Assembly: GCF_025144725.1 (NCBI RefSeq)
Contig: NZ_JALXKS010000013.1
Span: 1 to 61,730 of the forward strand
Origin: Brevibacterium sp. p3-SID960
Lineage (GTDB): Bacteria; Actinomycetota; Actinomycetes; Actinomycetales; Brevibacteriaceae
Direction: 5' to 3'
DNA: 61,730 bases
Made by a program: the position numbers and the translations under genes. A model generated the notes under the pieces. That model made no database searches. It saw only the letters and a list, made by a program, of their open reading frames with translations, and was not told the origin of the DNA. Positions 57,280-61,730 of this stretch are shown here, piece by piece (the stretch's first letter is position 1; each line of letters starts with the position of its first letter).

Positions 57280-57912
57280 GTGATGACCGGACTGTTCGGC
57301 AGCTCTGCCGGCGGGTCCCAGGCCGCCGAGACCTACGGCGCGCTCGTCATTGCCGCAGGCCGGTCCCGCCCGCTGGCAGGCCGGAAGGTGACAGCCGCTG
57401 CCGAGGCGGCGGAGACGATGCTCGATGAGTACGGTTTCGACGTCGAGACGACCGCCGCCGAGGTGGGTGAGGCGCTGCACGAGCGGCTCGCCGGCCTCGC
57501 GGGCGTCGATGCGCAGATCCGGCTCGTCATCATCGTCGGACGGCTGGGAGTCGGCTGCGGCCGTGACCTCGCCGCTGACGTCGGTGAGGCACTTGACCAT
57601 TCGGTGCCGGGACTGGCCCAGTCGATCCGCCGCGCCCAACTCGATGCCGGATACTCCCGGTCGGTGTTCGAGTCCCCGGCCTGCGGCTGGATCGGCGGCA
57701 CCCTCGTGCTCACCCTGCCCGATGACGTCACCGGCGTGCAGGCGGCCATCCAGGAGGTCGGGGCGATCATCCTCGATGTGCTCGACGAACTGCGCGAGGA
57801 CGCCGAGGAGGCCGGCGACGACGACACCGGTGGTGGTGCTGTCGTCCACGATCTGCGCCCGAAGGTCGTCCCGCTCAACCGCAGCCCCGACTACGACCCA
57901 CAGTATCCGTGA
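57280..57912 (+). CDS. MoaB/MogA-like molybdopterin-binding-fold protein
   Basis: This 210-residue protein has the MoCF fold (about 18-165): ALVIAAGRSRPLAGRK, LVIIVGRLGVGCGRDLAADVGEA, then HSVPGLAQSIR and GGTLVLTLPDDVTGVQ. The GGTG motif that binds molybdopterin in MogA/MoaB is replaced by GRLG, so catalysis is uncertain. The C-terminus is acidic and disordered. In mycobacteria the corresponding slot between galU and rimJ holds moeA. GTG 57280 and ATG 57283 are adjacent, equally possible starts. Confidence 0.75.
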   Translation: MMTGLFGSSAGGSQAAETYGALVIAAGRSRPLAGRKVTAAAEAAETMLDEYGFDVETTAAEVGEALHERLAGLAGVDAQIRLVIIVGRLGVGCGRDLAADVGEALDHSVPGLAQSIRRAQLDAGYSRSVFESPACGWIGGTLVLTLPDDVTGVQAAIQEVGAIILDVLDELREDAEEAGDDDTGGGAVVHDLRPKVVPLNRSPDYDPQYP

Positions 57913-58517
57913 GCTCCTACTGGCCGGTTGAGCTGCGCGAGGGCGAGCTGTTGCTGCGCCCGCTGACCCGCCGCGACGCCAAGGACTACGCCGAGGTGCG
58001 CGCCCGCAACCACGCCTGGCTGAGCCCCTGGGAGGCCACCGACCCGCGCGGCGGGGAGCCTGCGGACTTCCACCACCTGCGCCGGCTGCTCCACCGGCAG
58101 GCGAAGACCGGCAGGCTGTTGCCCTTCGTCATCGACATCGGCGGCCGGCTGCGCGGCCAGCTCACGGTCTCCGGGTTCCAGTGGAGCTCGCTCATGAGCG
58201 CCCAGCTCGGCTACTGGCTCGACGAGCTGCTCGCCGGCCGCGGGCACACGCCGACCGCTGTGGCGCTGGCCACCGACTACTGCTTCACCACGCTGGGGCT
58301 GCACCGGATGGAGATCAACATCCGCCCGGAGAACGCCGCCAGCCTGCGCGTGGTCGAGAAGCTCGGCTTCCGCTATGAGGGACGTCGCGAACGCTATATG
58401 CACATCAACGGTGCCTGGGCTGACCACGTGAGCTTCGCGCTGCTGCGCGAAGACGTCCCCTTCGGGCTGCTCGACTACTGGCGGCGCACCCGCGCGGAGA
58501 ACCGGCCGGACCCCTGA
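57909..58517 (+). CDS. RimJ/RimL-type GNAT N-acetyltransferase
   Basis: This 202-residue GNAT protein has a RimJ-like N-terminus (LREGELLLRPLTRRDAKDYAEVRARN). Acetyl-CoA-binding features are QLGYWLDELLAGRGHTPTAVALATDYCF and the family ending RPENAASLRVVEKLGFRYEGRRERYMHING. It probably acetylates a protein N-terminus. GTG 57909 overlaps the upstream stop by 4 bp (GTGA), so translation is coupled to the MoaB-like gene. Confidence 0.93.
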   Translation: MSSYWPVELREGELLLRPLTRRDAKDYAEVRARNHAWLSPWEATDPRGGEPADFHHLRRLLHRQAKTGRLLPFVIDIGGRLRGQLTVSGFQWSSLMSAQLGYWLDELLAGRGHTPTAVALATDYCFTTLGLHRMEINIRPENAASLRVVEKLGFRYEGRRERYMHINGAWADHVSFALLREDVPFGLLDYWRRTRAENRPDP

Positions 58518-58572
58518 GGGGCAGTTTCTCGACACACCCGCCGTGATCCGATCGTGACAGTCGCTGCGGCCA

Positions 58573-58578
58573 TACAGT
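58573..58578 (+). promoter_or_regulatory. Leaderless -10 (TACAGT) for the 637-residue membrane protein
   Basis: TACAGT ends six nt before GTG 58585, with TGTCGT between and no Shine-Dalgarno sequence. Confidence 0.5.
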
Positions 58579-58584
58579 TGTCGT

Positions 58585-60498
58585 GTGGAGGCAAGCATCA
58601 CGGTACTCATCGCACTCGTCGTGCTCTTCGCGTTCACGTTGCCGGCAATCCTGCGGCGAACGGATCGCGCAGTGGCACAGCGCGAGCTCAGCGAGGTGCC
58701 CGAAACCGCTGAGATCTGCCAGCTCCCGGCCGCCGAACCGTGCACTGAGGAGCCGGCCCGCCCTGAGCTCTTCACCGCCTCCACCCCCGCCTCCCGCTAC
58801 GCCCCGCCGCCGGGTGTCGAGGTCGTGACCGAACCTGCGCAGCTGAGCCTGCGCCGCCCCGCCCCGGCGCTGTCCGTCATCGACGGCGGAGCCGAAGACA
58901 CCGCCGTCGAAGCCGAAACCGCAGAAGCTGAGGCCGCAGAGGCTGAGACTGCGGAGGCCGAGTACATCGAGCTGCCGCTGGCTGCCGGCCAGTCCCTTGC
59001 ACTGACACAGCTGCACACCTCCGCGCAGACGACGACGCTGCGCGACCGCCGCCCCGACAACCACCTGGATGCCATGATGACGAACACACCCGACGCCGGA
59101 TCTTCCCCGACGCACCGTGGCCGCCCGGCTCCCATGCCAGCTCACCTGCGTCGTCACCACGACACCGCCCGCACGCAGGCCGCCACCGGTGCACGCCGAC
59201 CCGCCGGCCCCGGTGCGGGAGCCGCCCGCCCCGGTGTGGGAGCCGCCCGCCCCGGTGCGGGGACCGGCAGCCACCGCCCCCGAGGCGGTGCACCGCAGGC
59301 AGGCACCGGGCACCCGGCCCGCCGGCCGGCTTCGACGATCGAAGGGCAGACAGCGGAGAAGATCGCCGGCATCCGCTCGATCATCCCGATGGTCTCCGTG
59401 GTGTTCCTCGGCATGCTCGCCGCCACCCTCGTCACCGCCGTGCTCGCCGCCTTCAGCGTCGTGCCGTGGGCGGTGCCCCTGCTGACGGCACTCATCGCAG
59501 CCGGCTCCGTCGTGCTCGTCGGCTCACTCAACAAGCGTGTGCGCACCCTGCGCCGTGAGGCAGCCGCACCGGCCGCACACACGGCACGCAGCTACGAACC
59601 TGCACGCGGCACGGAACGCCGGGCCTCGCAACCGGCCCAGCAGCGCCGCACCGCTGAGGTCGTCTCCGCGCGCCGCGCCCACGCCGCCGAGGTCCTCGAC
59701 AGCTCCGAGCCCAGCCAGCCCGCCTCGGTGCCGGCCAGCTCACAGGCCCGCCGCTTCCCGCGCCACATCCTCGACATCGACGAGACCCCGGCTGCCGAGA
59801 AGACGACCGCAGACGACACCGCCGCCGAGCCGGCGACCGCTGCAGCCCCGACGCCAGCACCAGCTCCAGCACCGGCCGAGGCCGCCGAAACCGAGGCGCC
59901 GGCTGACACATCGGGCAGGGTCCAGGTTGCCGAGGCCGTGCAGGACGATGAGGACTCGAACACCGAGCACGACACGACCGTCATCGTCTCCCGCACCACT
60001 GAGGCCGCCCTGTCGCTGAGCTTCGGGCCGAAGCCGGCGAAGGAAAAGGACACCGCAGCCGCCGGTGAGGCCGCCGAAACCGAGGCCGCCGAGTCTGAGG
60101 TCGAGGTTGAGGCCGAGGCCGCTGCCGAGGGCGAGCCCGCAGAGACGGTGGGCACCGATCCCTTCGCCCAGCGTCTGCAGGCCACCGGCTGGAAGCCCAG
60201 CCCGCTGCCGAAGCCGACCTACGTCGATGCCCCGGTCGTCGAACGCGATCAGCCTGGGCCGGTCGTTGCCGATGCCACCTCCTTCACCCTCGAACCGCAG
60301 TCGAAGGAATCCCTGGCAGAGATGTTCGCTGCCGAACTCGGCTACCGGCCCGAGCTCCAGGACGCTGCCCGCGACGAGGACGCTGAGTCCGGCCCGCTGT
60401 CCCACGGCCGCACCGCGATCCGCTTCAAGGCCACCGGCACCGACTCCGGTGCTGGGGTTGCGAGCATCGACGACGTGCTCGCCCGCCGCCGCGCCTGA
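58585..60498 (+). CDS. Large disordered membrane protein downstream of rimJ
   Basis: This 637-residue protein has an N-terminal helix (about 4-20), then a long low-complexity acidic and Pro/Arg/Gly-rich region (about 60-255, with repeated AARPGVG and AEAAEAE). Two further helices follow (about 270-290 and 297-316, SIIPMVSVVFLGMLAATLV). The long Ala/Glu-rich cytoplasmic tail holds short conserved-looking islands (FAQRLQATGWKPSPLPKPTYVDAP and SLAEMFAAELGYRPEL). I do not recognise a family. Its position corresponds to the hypothetical membrane protein after rimJ in mycobacteria. Codon use matches its neighbours. Confidence 0.8.
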   Translation: MEASITVLIALVVLFAFTLPAILRRTDRAVAQRELSEVPETAEICQLPAAEPCTEEPARPELFTASTPASRYAPPPGVEVVTEPAQLSLRRPAPALSVIDGGAEDTAVEAETAEAEAAEAETAEAEYIELPLAAGQSLALTQLHTSAQTTTLRDRRPDNHLDAMMTNTPDAGSSPTHRGRPAPMPAHLRRHHDTARTQAATGARRPAGPGAGAARPGVGAARPGAGTGSHRPRGGAPQAGTGHPARRPASTIEGQTAEKIAGIRSIIPMVSVVFLGMLAATLVTAVLAAFSVVPWAVPLLTALIAAGSVVLVGSLNKRVRTLRREAAAPAAHTARSYEPARGTERRASQPAQQRRTAEVVSARRAHAAEVLDSSEPSQPASVPASSQARRFPRHILDIDETPAAEKTTADDTAAEPATAAAPTPAPAPAPAEAAETEAPADTSGRVQVAEAVQDDEDSNTEHDTTVIVSRTTEAALSLSFGPKPAKEKDTAAAGEAAETEAAESEVEVEAEAAAEGEPAETVGTDPFAQRLQATGWKPSPLPKPTYVDAPVVERDQPGPVVADATSFTLEPQSKESLAEMFAAELGYRPELQDAARDEDAESGPLSHGRTAIRFKATGTDSGAGVASIDDVLARRRA

Positions 60499-60591
60499 AC
60501 CACGCTCGGTCTGAAATCTTCGGTCTGGAATCGGTGCGCCGCGACCTGCGTGCGTCATTGCGCGTGGTTCACTGGCCGCTGTGAGGTTACT

Positions 60592-60620
60592 TTGACACGT
60601 GGCTCGTGCGCGACTATCGT
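60592..60620 (+). promoter_or_regulatory. Near-consensus promoter for the structured RNA/Abi unit
   Basis: Perfect -35 TTGACA (60592-60597), exact 17-bp spacer, and -10 TATCGT (60615-60620). The predicted start is near 60627. This is the strongest sigma-70-type promoter I can see in the window. Confidence 0.8.
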
Positions 60621-60626
60621 AAAGAC

Positions 60627-60700
60627 TAATAGTCCCCCCGCTGCCTCTCACCGTATCGGTGATGCACCCTGCGGGGGTCCTCTTTTGTCAGGACTTATTA
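60627..60700 (+). ncRNA. Structured RNA preceding the Abi_2 gene (abiF-motif-like)
   Basis: The 74-nt segment can fold into nested stems. P1 pairs TAATAGTCC (60627-60635) with GGACTTATTA (60691-60700, one extra T). P2 pairs CCCCGC (60636-60641) with GCGGGG (60671-60676). P3 pairs TCACCG (60648-60653) with CGGTGA (60657-60662) around a TAT loop. Internal loops TGCCTC and TGCACCCT face each other. A competing hairpin GTCCT/AGGAC (60677-60681 with 60690-60694), with TTTT in its loop, shares the 3' strand of P1. That strand contains the AGGA ribosome-binding site of the Abi gene. From memory, a candidate RNA class (abiF motif) precedes Abi_2 genes; membership is not verified here. Confidence 0.72.
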
Positions 60701-60701
60701 C

Positions 60702-61640
60702 GTGATCGTTCCTCCTTTCCTCACGCTCGAACAACAGGTGGATTATCTATATGAGCGTGAGTACTTCAGTCGCGGCACGATCTCCGAAGACCACAAGCAA
60801 CGTTTGGCGCATCTCAACTTTCACTACTTTCTCGGTTATGCGCGCAACTATCGAGCGCTCGTCGGACGCGGAACTATTGAAAGGTCTCTGAAAGCACCTG
60901 ACGATGTCCTACGAGTCGTCGATTACGACATGCGCGTCTCGACCGCCCTGCACAGCGCCCTTCGTGCGGTTGAATGGCGATTGAGGGCGTCGGCGGTTCG
61001 GCATTACTGCCAGAAGTTTGACCCAGCCGCCTCATTCCTCTCACCCAGGCAGTTCCGGGAGACTGAGCCGGGCAGTGCGAACCTCATCGTGCAGAACGTT
61101 CTCATGCATATCTTTCGCCATGACGAGCCCTACGTGAAGGACCGTCTACGAGAGATCGCAGAGGTGAGTGGCGTAGCGGTGCCCAAGTCATATGAAAAGG
61201 CAAGTCATGAGCTGTGTGTTGAGCTTGCGAGTGTCTTACCTCTATGGGCCGTCATCGACAGCTTCAGCCTGGGTCTTCTGGGCCATTTCATCATGTGTTG
61301 TGACACCGATAGAGAAGAGCCGGTGTGGCGAGAAGTAGCGAATGACCTCGGCATTAGTGCCAGGGTCTTCGAAACCCAGATCAAGTCCTTGGCCTACCTT
61401 CGTAACCTAGTGGCACATCACGCGCGGCTTTGGCGCAGGCCGACGGTCGACAGTCCTAGAGCGCCTAAGATCTTCAAGGCTCGATTGCGTGATACCGACA
61501 ACAAGTCGATGTACTGGGCCTTTCTGAACTTGGCTACTTTCCTGCCCTCCGATATACGAATGAAGTTTGCGGATGAACTCGATGCTCTTGTGAAAGAAGA
61601 CGACTTGTACCATTACGGCGTCACCCGTGTGGGGGCTTGA
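60702..61640 (+). CDS. Abi_2 (AbiD/AbiF-like) HEPN abortive-infection protein
   Basis: This 312-residue protein of the Abi_2 family opens PPFLTLEQQVDYLYEREYF. It contains the family blocks HLNFHYFLGYARNYR and VVDYDMRVSTALHSALRAVEWRLRA. The C-terminal half carries an RX4-HH HEPN-type RNase motif at R234-N-L-V-A-H239-H240, the likely catalytic site. Abi_2 proteins cause abortive phage infection. GTG 60702 has AGGA 8 nt upstream, inside the RNA stem described above. Composition differs sharply from neighbours: one line (61201-61260) has 31/60 G+C, against 44/60 at 60121-60180, and it uses TAT, CTA and AGT codons. Both point to recent acquisition. Confidence 0.88.
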   Translation: MIVPPFLTLEQQVDYLYEREYFSRGTISEDHKQRLAHLNFHYFLGYARNYRALVGRGTIERSLKAPDDVLRVVDYDMRVSTALHSALRAVEWRLRASAVRHYCQKFDPAASFLSPRQFRETEPGSANLIVQNVLMHIFRHDEPYVKDRLREIAEVSGVAVPKSYEKASHELCVELASVLPLWAVIDSFSLGLLGHFIMCCDTDREEPVWREVANDLGISARVFETQIKSLAYLRNLVAHHARLWRRPTVDSPRAPKIFKARLRDTDNKSMYWAFLNLATFLPSDIRMKFADELDALVKEDDLYHYGVTRVGA

Positions 61641-61730
61641 TGCTTTCAGGGGTGCGGCATCGCGGTTGATCGCTTGCCTGCGGAATGTGCCTGCATCGTG
61701 ACACCGCGTAGGCATGACCGTCCGACACAG
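61641..61730 (+). other. Window end beyond the Abi gene
   Basis: The last 90 bases show no gene, terminator or integration-site repeat that I can support. Whether the acquired segment continues beyond the window is unknown. Confidence 0.6.

Overview
This window is a 61.7 kb piece of a high-GC actinobacterial chromosome. The gene content supports that assignment: DtxR/IdeR, GroEL controlled by a CIRCE element, DUF3263 with LytR_C, a PspA/PspAA/HtpX/PspAB operon, bacterial XPB, a WXG100 protein, DUF3027, and many leaderless starts. The proteins look like those of Micrococcales or Brevibacterium-type organisms, but the genus is an inference. Almost all of the window is ordinary chromosome. Only the last ~1.1 kb (60.6-61.7 kb) looks like an accessory insertion.

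Layout. 0-5.5 kb: DUF3263, LytR_C protein, cold-shock protein, CIRCE-controlled groEL, TauE/SafE transporter, a Gly-rich membrane protein and an S4 RNA-binding protein. 5.6-13.3 kb: an envelope-stress block on the minus strand. It contains pspA-pspAA-htpX-pspAB, a lone WXG100 protein, and a response regulator / sensor kinase / HtrA protease trio in the same order as mprA-mprB-pepD of Mycobacterium. 13.4-18.1 kb: a membrane-anchored glutamate-synthase-like FMN protein, a CGNR regulator and two convergent transporters, each broken by an amber codon. 18.2-26.1 kb: XPB helicase with its helicase-associated partner, then cold shock protein, DUF3027, MFS and DUF456. 26.2-30.8 kb: serC and pdxH (divergent), an aldehyde dehydrogenase and dtxR. 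31-36.7 kb: an NlpC/P60 hydrolase behind a probable c-di-AMP (ydaO) riboswitch, an HNH nuclease, GlsB, a tandem universal stress protein with PPK2, and DUF805. 36.9-44.5 kb: nitrilase, a membrane protein, tRNA-Arg(CCU), a 1516-residue helicase-like nuclease with degenerate ATPase motifs, and a LysE exporter. 44.5-52.7 kb: a heterodimeric ABC exporter, RecQ with a phosphoribosyltransferase-like tail, MFS and threonine dehydratase. 52.8-60.5 kb: DedA, mscL, a SAF protein, an FmdB zinc ribbon, 5-formyl-THF cyclo-ligase, galU, a MoaB-like protein, a RimJ-like acetyltransferase and a large disordered membrane protein. From memory, this last block parallels the Rv0985c-Rv0996 neighbourhood of M. tuberculosis.

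Most interesting item: at 60.59-61.64 kb a near-consensus promoter drives a compact structured RNA. The RNA ends in the ribosome-binding site of a HEPN-type Abi_2 (AbiD/AbiF-like) gene of markedly lower GC. It looks like an RNA-associated abortive-infection module.

A second recurring signal is a TAnnnT -10 element placed 6-7 nt before the start codon, with no Shine-Dalgarno sequence. It occurs at eleven genes and implies widespread leaderless transcription.
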